NCBI GenBank assembly: GCA_002069785.1
Contig: MWCA01000055.1
Location: forward strand, 1-40,715
Length of the DNA: 40,715 nucleotides
DNA from: Lentisphaerae bacterium ADurb.Bin242
GTDB taxonomy: Bacteria > Verrucomicrobiota > Lentisphaeria > Victivallales > UBA1829
Direction: 5' to 3'
The notes under the pieces are model-generated. The model was not told the origin of the DNA. It saw nothing but the letters and a program-made list of their open reading frames with translations, and made no database searches. Positions 16,916 to 24,662 of this stretch are shown here, piece after piece (positions within the stretch are counted from its first letter, which is position 1; each line of letters begins with the position of its first letter). Position numbers and translations under genes: made by a program.

Positions 16916-19636
16916 TCACTGGTTTTCCGTTTCCCGCCGGGGGGCGGCCAGTTGAGGCGACAGTTCGAGAAATATTTTCTTGAATTCCGCAAATTCTTCT
17001 GGTTTCATGTTGTTGTTCACCGCGATATCGAGGCGTCCTGTTTCCGGAAGAACCTCAATGCTCTTCCGGAACGTTTTCCATTCCTTCGAAAACGGCAGTT
17101 TTATCGGAGTATGGCGGAGCGGCTTTTTGGAAATGTCCTGTTCGAGAACGACGAACTCGAGGGAATGTTTTCTTGAGTCACGGTAATCGAACGTGATCTC
17201 AAGCTTCTTTCCGCCCGGTTTTTTCAGTTTATCCAGATAAATCCGTCCGAAAGTTTTTTTTGCAGCCCCTGAAATGCGGATCATTCCGTCCACATAAGAA
17301 AGCTGCTTTCCGAAAGTGCGGGCGGAACGGTCTTCGGGAGAAAAGGTTTTCGCATCGATCAGAATCTTCATGTCATCTTCATTGAAAAAACGGATTTGAG
17401 ACGGACGCCAGAGACCGCCGCGCCCCTGATTGTTGATGACCTTCAGGGCAATCGTGATTTTTCCGTTTTCCGGAATGAATTCCGTTATGTCGAATTCCAT
17501 CGGATTCTTCCAGCTGTCGGGATTGACCGCCGGATCAAAAGTAAACTTTCCCGCCATTTCGCCGTTGATCCAGAGGGAACAGGATTCGTCCACGGCGCCA
17601 AGATGCAGAATGGCGCGTTTGCCGATGTATTTTTCCGGTATGGTCAGGGAGAGGCGGTACCAGGCGTTGATGTAGCCGTCCTTGATCCCCTGGTACTCCA
17701 GGAAACGATCGGTTTTGATCCTCTGCCAGGAAGAATCATCAAAGGAAGTCCGGCTGTACCCCAGGCGTTCGCCGCTGTTCTGCGGGTCAAGCGCAAGCTT
17801 CCATTCGACGGGAAGTTCAATCATGGTGTTTGGATCGAAGGCGCTGAAGGTCCATGCAACCTGTTCATTTCTTCCATTCATGACGAAGCCTTCCAGCCAT
17901 GCGGCCCAGCGAGGAAGGGATTGAGCGCGGAATGCGCGGACTTTTGCGAGGGCGTCAAGGCGTTGCTGCGTGGTACTCTTTTCGTCGGCAAAAATTGCGC
18001 AGGTCGCCGCGCAGAGCCTTGCATGGTCCAGCCCGGCTTTGAGAAACTCCACACGTTTGAGATCATCCGGGGAGTCCTTTGCGGCCTTCCTTGCTTCATC
18101 GAGGAATTTCTCTGCGGGCGGAAACACTTCTTCGGGGAAAAGCCTGTGCGCGTAAAAGGCGTAGTGGAAACCGAAAAACATGGAATGGCGGAGCGGATTG
18201 TATTTTTTGGGAACTTCATGAAACAGCTCCGCATTGTCGAGCGCATACCGGTTCCAGTATTCCCAATAGTCTCTGACATGTCCGGCAGCCGGCCCGAATG
18301 CGGAATAATATTCATTCTTGAGTTCCTCCAGCGAAGCGTCCGGCTTGACCAGGAGACGCTGGAGAATGTAGAGGAAGGGGCCCTGCGTCGCAAAGGATAA
18401 ATTCGGACCGTCGATGTCGATGCTTCTCATCCTTGCGTTCCGCATGACCTGAAACTCGGTATAGTAGTCGATGGAGATGTCCTCCGGCATGGCGTAACCG
18501 TCCAGCAGATTGGGACGATAGATCAGCGAACACCCGCTTTTTCCCCATTTTCCGATATTTCCCGGAATCTCTTTCCGTGCTTTTCGGTTATATGGAAAAC
18601 TGGGAGACGGAACGATGGAAATCATGATGTTTTGCGGAAGACGGATCGTTTCCGGCGCATTGACATAATTCTTGTATGCATAACCATAGACTCTCACCGA
18701 CGGGTCGATCCGTTTCGCCTTTTCATAAACCGCATTGTAAAATTTGGCGTAACGCTCGCTCACATCGCCTTCGGGGGCGCCGGGCGGATCCCAGGCTTTG
18801 CAGCGTTCGCAAATACAGGCCCCGCTAGTGTCGTTTTCGCAGCAGTTGATGTCGATGCGTACGCCCGGATTTTTGTTGCGCGCCTCGACCCACAGCCGGA
18901 TGATTTCATCCTGAAACGCCGGATTCGCAACGCACATCGAACTGCCGGGCCGGGCATTTCGTCCACTTTTCGCAAGTGCGAAAAAGTCCGGATTGGTTTT
19001 GGCATATCTGGCGGCCCAGTCCACGAACGCATGCCCGGAGCGCCCGGGAAACCTTACTTCCGTGGAACAGGCGCGCGCGGAACGGCGTGTCCACGCAAGG
19101 GGCAGTTTGCGGATTCTGACATTCTCGAAGGGAGGATCGATTTTCCGTTCATAGTCCGCCGTTTCAATTCTGTCTTTCCGGCGCACGGCCACTCCGTATT
19201 GTTCATCGGGCCAGAGCCACAGGACTCCGAGTTCCTTTTCCAGAAATTCGTAAACGGCAAACAATGTTCCGGTTGCGGTTTTCGCATCATTGAGGCTGCC
19301 GGAAGTGTCGCCTCCGGCAAGGATCAGTTCCTTCGGCGCGGACTTGATGATGAAACTGTTGGGGGCGACCGATTGTTTCCCGGCCGCACGTCCAATCAGG
19401 ATCTTTCCCTTCTCCGGCGACGCCGTCCCCGGCGTCACCACCGGCAATTCAGCGCCGGTTGCCCGTCCGACAAAGTTCTTCATTTCTTTTGCGGCAAGCA
19501 CTTCCACGGGATTTGCATTTTCAGGAATGATGATCTGGGCGCGGGCGCTCCCGTTTTCAACGATCACAAGACCATGCGCCGTGAATGAAAGCAGTGCCTG
19601 GAAACAGATCAGCTTGAAAAACATTTTTACCGACAT
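16916..19636 (-). CDS. Secreted DUF4838-type glycoside hydrolase with C-terminal sugar-binding domain
   Basis: 906 aa from ATG 19636, chosen because AAAGGAGGA lies upstream; longer frames start far into the intergenic region. Signal peptide at residues 1-22 (FFKLICFQALLSFTAHG). Residues about 25-160 form the GH20/GH67-like N-terminal alpha-beta domain (AAKEMKNFVGRATGAELPVV, GTLFAVYEFLEKELGVLWLW). The DUF4838 barrel follows, with NCCENDTSGACICERC (E267 and four Cys) and VYGYAYKNYVNAP. Residues about 640-780 resemble a GH2-type jelly-roll (INAWYRLSLTIPEKYIGKR, AVDESCSLWING), and a last beta domain of about 110 residues follows. It stands between the broken lactamase-fold gene and the phosphoesterase. 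Probably cleaves an exported or periplasmic glycan; the substrate is unknown. Confidence 0.88.
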   Translation of the reverse strand: MSVKMFFKLICFQALLSFTAHGLVIVENGSARAQIIIPENANPVEVLAAKEMKNFVGRATGAELPVVTPGTASPEKGKILIGRAAGKQSVAPNSFIIKSAPKELILAGGDTSGSLNDAKTATGTLFAVYEFLEKELGVLWLWPDEQYGVAVRRKDRIETADYERKIDPPFENVRIRKLPLAWTRRSARACSTEVRFPGRSGHAFVDWAARYAKTNPDFFALAKSGRNARPGSSMCVANPAFQDEIIRLWVEARNKNPGVRIDINCCENDTSGACICERCKAWDPPGAPEGDVSERYAKFYNAVYEKAKRIDPSVRVYGYAYKNYVNAPETIRLPQNIMISIVPSPSFPYNRKARKEIPGNIGKWGKSGCSLIYRPNLLDGYAMPEDISIDYYTEFQVMRNARMRSIDIDGPNLSFATQGPFLYILQRLLVKPDASLEELKNEYYSAFGPAAGHVRDYWEYWNRYALDNAELFHEVPKKYNPLRHSMFFGFHYAFYAHRLFPEEVFPPAEKFLDEARKAAKDSPDDLKRVEFLKAGLDHARLCAATCAIFADEKSTTQQRLDALAKVRAFRAQSLPRWAAWLEGFVMNGRNEQVAWTFSAFDPNTMIELPVEWKLALDPQNSGERLGYSRTSFDDSSWQRIKTDRFLEYQGIKDGYINAWYRLSLTIPEKYIGKRAILHLGAVDESCSLWINGEMAGKFTFDPAVNPDSWKNPMEFDITEFIPENGKITIALKVINNQGRGGLWRPSQIRFFNEDDMKILIDAKTFSPEDRSARTFGKQLSYVDGMIRISGAAKKTFGRIYLDKLKKPGGKKLEITFDYRDSRKHSLEFVVLEQDISKKPLRHTPIKLPFSKEWKTFRKSIEVLPETGRLDIAVNNNMKPEEFAEFKKIFLELSPQLAAPRRETENQ

Positions 19637-19677
19637 GAGAAAAATTCCTCCTTTGAAAAATGTGCAGTACGCCGGCC

Positions 19678-20502
19678 TTATCCATGATCCAGCGGGACAG
19701 TCATGCCGTCCCACGCCGGTTCGATTCCGTATGGAAGGAACCATTCCTCCATTTCCTTGTGCGTCATTCCCACATTCGGGTTGTGGGAGAAATGGCTGAC
19801 GAGAAAACGGCATCCCTTCTTTGCAATCCCGTCCGCACGGAAACGCCGTACCGTTTCGATATTCTCCCGAAAATTCATGTGAGGGTAATTTTCGAATTCA
19901 GCTTTTCCCGCCGTGGCGTCAAGGATGACCAGGTCAAATTGAAACCCGGAAAATTTTTTCCACGCGTCTTCGAAGAAAACACCGCTGTCCGTTCCGATGA
20001 GCAAAGTAAATCCTCCGCATGTCCGGAAGATCAGATTCAGGGCTCCGGCGCAATGGTTCGCCATGACGGGAACCACCAGCATTCCGTCTTCAAGAATCCG
20101 CGGCTGGGAATCATGATTGAACTCATCGATGATGATTTTCCTTTGCCGGGATGTTTCCGTGACATCGGATGGAACTTCCTCCAGCGTTTCCTTTGATGCG
20201 TGAAGAGTCATCACTTCCGGTGAGTTCTCCGTATGAAAGAAAAGCGGCAGAGGCGCAAAATGGTCCTTGTGGCGGTGGGTGACGAAAAGATGCTTCAGGC
20301 GTTCGAAATGAAGCTGGTGCCGTTCCCGGTGCAGCAGATAATCGGGCCCGAAATCAATGCGAACGGCGTTGCCGATCTGGTAACCGGTGCGCGAACGACG
20401 GTTTTTCGAACCTGTTTCCTAGGCATCCTTACAGATTTCGCAATGGCAGAAAAGTGCCGGAATCGGCTCTGCCGCAGAACTCCCGCAAATTAAAAGTTCC
20501 AT
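19678..20502 (-). pseudogene. Metallo-beta-lactamase-fold hydrolase gene interrupted by an in-frame TAG
   Basis: One reading frame of 275 codons runs from ATG 20502 (GGAGA ribosome site) to TAA at 19678, but codon 28 is TAG (20421-20419). Before it stands a good N-terminus with CHCEIC (C19, C21, C24); directly after it come NRRSRT, IDFGPDYLL, the metal-binding HxHxDH motif HRHKDH (H76, H78, D80, H81), then LLIGTDSGVF, LVILDATAG and LVSHFSHN. Both sides clearly belong to one PhnP-like lactamase-fold protein. It sits 22 nt after the pseudopilin stop and 41 nt before the DUF4838 gene. A recent nonsense mutation, a base-call error, or read-through are possible. A restart at 20214 (GTG) or 20211 (ATG) would lack the metal site. 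The window uses TAG as a stop at other genes. Confidence 0.75.
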
Positions 20503-20524
20503 TCTCTCGTTTCTCCAGGGATGA

Positions 20525-21250
20525 TTACCATGTGCTATAGGAAAGTCTTACCCGTTCCTTCGGATACGCTCCCGTCGGAATCCGGGACTGGTCCACATTG
20601 CCGGAGGCATTGCAGATGTTGACCCGATCCTCGTGCCGGTTGTTGCTGGAGGTCCTTGCGGTAAACGCACTCTCGAGAAAACCGTTCACGGCTTGAAGGT
20701 TGGTGGTGCTGATGTGCCAGAAATCGATTATCATCGGCCTCTCGGACGGGCGTGCAATGTGAGAAAGCCGCCGCCAGTCCGTGTACTGGGTGGAAGCCGT
20801 GCTGTAGAGGGATGCGGCGGACGTCATATTGTATCCATAGAAACAGAAACGTTCCGGACGTTTCGGATCATAGTCGCTTCTGAATGTCGTCACGGCCGGA
20901 CAGCGGAAAACCGGTGAAATCGCATATTTGTCCGAGGTCGTATGAATATAAGCGCTGATGCTGTAGTACCAGAAAGGAGTGACATTGGAACCCGTCGGGT
21001 TCTCCAGGTCCCAGAACTGGTGATGCGCCGGAAGATATTCCCGGCTGTCGGTTACATACATGAGAAGTCCTATTCCCTGCTGTTTGAGGTTGTTTTTACA
21101 GCTTGCGGACTTGACGAGCACTCTTGTTTTCTGCAATGCGGGCAACAGCAATCCGGCAAGGATGGCGATGATCGAAATAACGACAAGGAGCTCGATGAGT
21201 GTGAAATTCTTTTTTTCAAAATCCGCGTTTCCTTTTCTTTTATTCTTCAT
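20525..21250 (-). CDS. Pseudopilin-like protein, module C
   Basis: 241 aa, start ATG 21250 behind GGAGAGG. A basic leader (MKNKRKGNADFEKKN) precedes FTLIELLVVISIIAIL with F16 as the likely first mature residue and Glu at +5; the preceding residue is Asn rather than Gly. LLPALQKTR, then conserved Cys in SASCKNNLKQQG and in VFRCPAV. Near the C-terminus NRHEDRVNICNASGNVD aligns with H-x9-DG but has SG in place of DG. It follows the LacI-type gene by 114 nt and precedes the lactamase-fold gene by 22 nt. Same family as the other three pseudopilins here, but they differ strongly beyond the N-helix. Confidence 0.88.
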   Translation of the reverse strand: MKNKRKGNADFEKKNFTLIELLVVISIIAILAGLLLPALQKTRVLVKSASCKNNLKQQGIGLLMYVTDSREYLPAHHQFWDLENPTGSNVTPFWYYSISAYIHTTSDKYAISPVFRCPAVTTFRSDYDPKRPERFCFYGYNMTSAASLYSTASTQYTDWRRLSHIARPSERPMIIDFWHISTTNLQAVNGFLESAFTARTSSNNRHEDRVNICNASGNVDQSRIPTGAYPKERVRLSYSTW

Positions 21251-21364
21251 TTTTCCTCTCCTGACGTTGTGTTTTGCTTCTGCACATTTTATTTATAAAA
21301 CACCCATCCTCTTTTCTGCGTTTTGTCATTCATGATCCAACATACGGTCCGGTCAAAGCTTTTC

Positions 21365-22363
21365 TCAACGATAGATTATTTTGGGCCGGAGGCACATGCC
21401 TTTCTGTTGTTTGTCCCATAACTCCGAGATCAGGAATCGCGAAGCCTCCTTGAGATTGTAGTCCGCCGTAACCAGCCGGATCGGTGAAAAACGGGCCGGA
21501 CGCGTATTTCCGAGGCCGCAGACCAGAGGCCCCTGCGAGTTTTCCGTCGGTTTACCCGCTCCGCGGAGAGCTCCGATGGCTCCCAGCGCTTCCTGGTCCG
21601 AACCGCAAATCCAGCCTTGCGCATCGGGAAAACGATTCAGCGCCCTCATGAGAAAGTCCTGTATCATATAAAAAGACTGTTCCGTATAGTCGCCTGTCAT
21701 GGTATCGGCGTTGGGAGTCTCATACCAGTGATCTTCCGGAACGAGTCCGAAATCCGGGAACAGCGGGCGGCAGACTTTATCAAAATATTCCCGGCTCAGA
21801 AGACATACGAAATCGACTTTGCGGGTCATGAAATATTGGATATATTCATGGTAAACATATTCGTAATCGATCTTAATGTTTTTTTCACCTTTTTCATTCG
21901 GATAACCGTTGAAACTGACGAATGGAAGACCCTCTGAAGACAGAAACGCGTACAGTTTTTCCACCCCGACCGGGGCTCCGAGAAAAATGAATCGCCGGCT
22001 GCCGCGGCGCACCAGTTCACGCGTCCTCTTGAGATTCGCCTCCGCATCCAGCATCATGATTACAGTATAAGCGCTTTCTCCCCGAAGCTCGAATTCCCGC
22101 AGGAGCATCATCGCCAGTTGAAGGTTGTATTCATTCTGGTAGGTACGCTCCTGGGAAAATATGATGGAGGCCGTGCCGGTATCCCGCCCGGTCATGATTT
22201 TGAACCCGATGTTCGGTTCGTATCCAAGTCTCTTGGCTGTTTCAATGACCCGCTCACGGTTTTTCTGTGAACAGAAATTGTGTTTCCCGTTCAGGATTTC
22301 CGATACGGTCGAACGCGCAAGCCCGGTTTTGCCGGCAATCTCTTTTATCGTGACATTCGGCAT
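21365..22363 (-). CDS. LacI-family transcriptional regulator, module C
   Basis: 332 aa. Residues 1-50 are a LacI helix-turn-helix and hinge region: VTIKEIAGKTGLARSTVSEI, LNGKHNF, then RVIETAKRLGYEPN. The rest is a periplasmic-binding-protein-like sensor (ASIIFSQERTYQNEY, FIFLGAPVG, FVSFNGYPNE, WICGSDQEALGAIGALRGAG). Start ATG 22363 with GAGGG upstream. The preceding promoter is a perfect consensus with an imperfect inverted repeat just after it. First gene of module C and the likely repressor of pseudopilin, lactamase-fold, DUF4838 and phosphoesterase genes. The ligand is probably a sugar or its derivative. Confidence 0.92.
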   Translation of the reverse strand: MPNVTIKEIAGKTGLARSTVSEILNGKHNFCSQKNRERVIETAKRLGYEPNIGFKIMTGRDTGTASIIFSQERTYQNEYNLQLAMMLLREFELRGESAYTVIMMLDAEANLKRTRELVRRGSRRFIFLGAPVGVEKLYAFLSSEGLPFVSFNGYPNEKGEKNIKIDYEYVYHEYIQYFMTRKVDFVCLLSREYFDKVCRPLFPDFGLVPEDHWYETPNADTMTGDYTEQSFYMIQDFLMRALNRFPDAQGWICGSDQEALGAIGALRGAGKPTENSQGPLVCGLGNTRPARFSPIRLVTADYNLKEASRFLISELWDKQQKGMCLRPKIIYR

Positions 22364-22388
22364 TCTCTTTTTCCCTCAATTAATGACA

Positions 22389-22406
22389 ATGCGAACTATG
22401 TCGTAT
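22389..22406. promoter_or_regulatory. Imperfect inverted repeat at the module C start site (candidate LacI operator)
   Basis: The 18 bases 22389-22406 match their own reverse complement at 12 positions (pattern ATnCGAnnTAnnTCGnAT). With the A at 22388 the left part reads AATGCGAAC, identical to one half of the palindrome at 29912-29929. It lies just downstream of the -10 box on the minus strand. Confidence 0.4.
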
Positions 22407-22413
22407 GGATATT

Positions 22414-22442
22414 ATTATAATGCATTCAGCAAAGGTTGTCAA
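22414..22442 (-). promoter_or_regulatory. Consensus sigma-70 promoter of module C
   Basis: On the minus strand TTGACA (22442-22437), 17-bp spacer, TATAAT (22419-22414), ending 51 nt before the LacI start codon. The spacer ends in GCAT, as in the module B promoter. Confidence 0.75.
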
Positions 22443-22549
22443 GGCCCGTATTTCCTTTTTTCTGAAAATTTCTTGAAAACCGGCGATGCGCTGCTCCCGG
22501 CAAAAGTGGAAATGAGAAGGAAGAAAATTTCGATTCCCGGTTTTCTCGT

Positions 22550-23683
22550 TCAAATGTGAGATTCTTTCCTCTTCTGAAAACCCTCGGGAAAAACAGCGGG
22601 ACGGAAAGAATCCCTGATGAACAAGGTAGATTTCACCCGGATGGAACAATTTCTGAACATCTCCCGGTTCCGCCGACCGGAACATACCAGTCTGGCGGCA
22701 AGAATCCCCAGGGATTCCGTGTCGATTCCGAATGAGGTCAGACGATATTTGAGGAACGGCGGATAATCGTCGAAAGCCAGCAGACGATAATCCGTCCCCG
22801 CAGCCAGACGGGAGAGAGCAAGCATTTTAATCGCCTGTTCGGCATGATCATTGTTGATGGCCACGATCATGCTTTGCGGACTGTTCTTCAGCACAAAATC
22901 TTTGAGCCTGGATGGATCATGCCGCCCTATTTCAAACAAATCCGCCTTTATTCCGGCAAAGGAAAGCGTTTTTACAATGCCTTCCCTGCGCTGCTGAAAC
23001 CACTGAAGCGTTTTAAAAGATTCCGTATAGTAAAACATGATTTCCGAAACTTGATTCGCCAGCAGGAGTTCGGCCGCACGGACCCCGTCGCCGTAATGGT
23101 CCAGATCGATCGTGGTAATGTCCTTGATGCAAATGGGAGTACCCGTACGATTCAGGGAAATCACCGGGCATGTGAAAACTTCGAAGAGATCCGAATTCGC
23201 ACTCATGAAAAGATATTCATAGTTGTCAAGAAACATGACCAGTCCGGACGGACGCAGTTTCGCAAGGAAGCACATCATTTTTGCCAGTGCGGCGCGTCCC
23301 TGGTCAACCGGCACGGTTTCATAATGGACATGGTAGCCGAAGGAGATGGCGCATGCGCGGAAACTGCGGAGCGTGGCCTCATTCCAATGAATATTCGTCG
23401 GATGCCCCGAATACAAGAACACAACCCGCTTTTCCTTCAGGGCCAGCAATTCTCCCGCCAGCTCCGAAACGGCATCGGCCGCGACAAAAGATCCCTTGCG
23501 GCGAATCCGGACGGCCAAGCCTTCCTCCGCCAGGCGTTCAACCGCCCGTTTTGCGTTCATCCGGTTGGTCTTGAAGGTTTTTGCCAGCTCCTTTTCAAAA
23601 GGCAGCCGGCTTTCGGGCGGATAAGTTCCGTCCCGGATTTTTTTCAGCAGCGCTCGGTAGATTTTCGTTGTGACGGCATTCAT
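22550..23683 (-). CDS. GntR-family regulator with LacI-type sensor domain, module D
   Basis: 377 aa from ATG 23683; the TTG at 23725 lies inside the promoter and is not usable. Residues 1-70 are a GntR winged helix (TTKIYRALLKKIRDGTYPPE, SRLPFEKELAKTFKTNRMNA, wing VRIRRKGSFV). Residues about 85-355 are a periplasmic-binding-protein-like sensor as in LacI proteins: VVFLYSGHPTNIHWNE, LVMFLDNYEY, TTIDLDHYGDGVRAAELLL, IVAINNDHAEQAIKM, LLAFDDYPPFL. This AraR-like layout usually senses a sugar. It is divergent from the module D pseudopilin operon and is its likely repressor. The LacI gene of module C lies 186 nt downstream with its own promoter. Confidence 0.9.
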   Translation of the reverse strand: MNAVTTKIYRALLKKIRDGTYPPESRLPFEKELAKTFKTNRMNAKRAVERLAEEGLAVRIRRKGSFVAADAVSELAGELLALKEKRVVFLYSGHPTNIHWNEATLRSFRACAISFGYHVHYETVPVDQGRAALAKMMCFLAKLRPSGLVMFLDNYEYLFMSANSDLFEVFTCPVISLNRTGTPICIKDITTIDLDHYGDGVRAAELLLANQVSEIMFYYTESFKTLQWFQQRREGIVKTLSFAGIKADLFEIGRHDPSRLKDFVLKNSPQSMIVAINNDHAEQAIKMLALSRLAAGTDYRLLAFDDYPPFLKYRLTSFGIDTESLGILAARLVCSGRRNREMFRNCSIRVKSTLFIRDSFRPAVFPEGFQKRKESHI

Positions 23684-23710
23684 TTTATCGGGTTCCTGTC
23701 TTCTCCTGTA

Positions 23711-23739
23711 AATATAGTTTTTCAAAATTCTTTTGTCAA
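23711..23739 (-). promoter_or_regulatory. Promoter of the module D GntR gene
   Basis: On the minus strand TTGACA (23739-23734), 17-bp spacer, TATATT (23716-23711). The leader would be only about 20 nt, which rules out the upstream TTG as start. Confidence 0.65.
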
Positions 23740-23832
23740 ATTTTTTATACCTGAAAATTGCTTTCCGGTAAATAAATTCACTGTATTTTTGAACTTATTC
23801 AAAAAAAAGTTCTTTTTTCAGGATTTCTCCAA

Positions 23833-23860
23833 TTGCAAATATTCCAAGTTCCGGTATAAT
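23833..23860 (+). promoter_or_regulatory. Putative promoter of the module D pseudopilin-hydrolase operon
   Basis: TTGCAA (23833-23838), 16-bp spacer, TATAAT (23855-23860), about 50 nt upstream of the pseudopilin start. CCAA (23844-23847) and TTGG (23860-23863) arms flank the -10 box and might be part of an operator. Confidence 0.5.
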
Positions 23861-23908
23861 TGGTTGACAGGATGAATCAGGAAAAACTTTCAAAAAGAGG
23901 AGATTCCC

Positions 23909-24646
23909 ATGAGAAAAAACAATGCTTTTACGGCAAATTTTACATTGATCGAACTCCTGGTCGTGATTTCGATCATCGCAATTCTTGCGGGAATGCTGCT
24001 GCCCGCTCTGAACAGGGCAAAAAAAAAGGCGCAAGCCATCAGCTGCACCTCCAACCTGAAACACACCGGATTCGCCTTCCAGCTTTACCGCGATGCTTAT
24101 GACGACTGGGTTTTCTGCGGAGTCGCCGGTATTACCGACATTGACAACAAGGTATATTGGGGACTGAAACTCAAGCGCACCGGAATTCTGAACAATCTCA
24201 AGTCCACCAATCTCAAGTCCATCCGCTGTCCGGTGACTCCTGTTGGCGTCTACGGCGGCGAGTGGGATTATACCAGTACCTACGGGACTCCTTCCACGGG
24301 AACCATCGGGTCCCACCTGCGCGCAAGTTATTACAGGACGGATCAACTCGGCAAACCCGTTGCTCCGTCTCAAATCATTCTGGCGGGAGACGTCCGTGCC
24401 ATCGAGCAGAATATTCAGTGGCACAATTTTCTGACTTACAAGACTTCCACTCCGGATTCTTTCGGGTCTCTCTATCTTGTGCACAACCAGATTGCAAACG
24501 GTGTCATGGCCGACGGTCACGCCGAAGCTTTTTCCTCAACGGCGATTGCGCAGCACAAAACCTATGTCGCTTACGAGAGAAACCAGTTTCTGACCCACAT
24601 CAGCGCCGTGGTTTACCCGGACATTTTTACTCAGACAACACGATAA
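23909..24646 (+). CDS. Pseudopilin-like protein with canonical H-x9-DG motif, module D
   Basis: 245 aa, ATG 23909 with AGAGGAG 7 nt upstream. Short leader MRKNNAFTAN, then FTLIELLVVISIIAIL (F11, Glu at +5) and GMLLPALNRAKKKAQ; the residue before F is Asn, not Gly. Conserved Cys in ISCTSNLKHTG and SIRCPVTP. Close to the end VHNQIANGVMADGHAEA gives a perfect H-x9-DG, followed by an unusually long tail of about 35 residues. First gene of the operon with the GH123-like (16-nt gap) and GH20-like enzymes. Same arrangement as modules A-C. Confidence 0.92.
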   Translation: MRKNNAFTANFTLIELLVVISIIAILAGMLLPALNRAKKKAQAISCTSNLKHTGFAFQLYRDAYDDWVFCGVAGITDIDNKVYWGLKLKRTGILNNLKSTNLKSIRCPVTPVGVYGGEWDYTSTYGTPSTGTIGSHLRASYYRTDQLGKPVAPSQIILAGDVRAIEQNIQWHNFLTYKTSTPDSFGSLYLVHNQIANGVMADGHAEAFSSTAIAQHKTYVAYERNQFLTHISAVVYPDIFTQTTR

Positions 24647-24662
24647 AAGCAAGGAAAGTATC

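Noticed and set aside
20419..20421. TAG reassigned as a sense codon in this organism
   Set aside because: TAG ends two long genes (29757, 34361) at sensible places, and for the latter a continuation would run into the opposite gene. Mutation or base error is the simpler view of the lactamase-fold gene.
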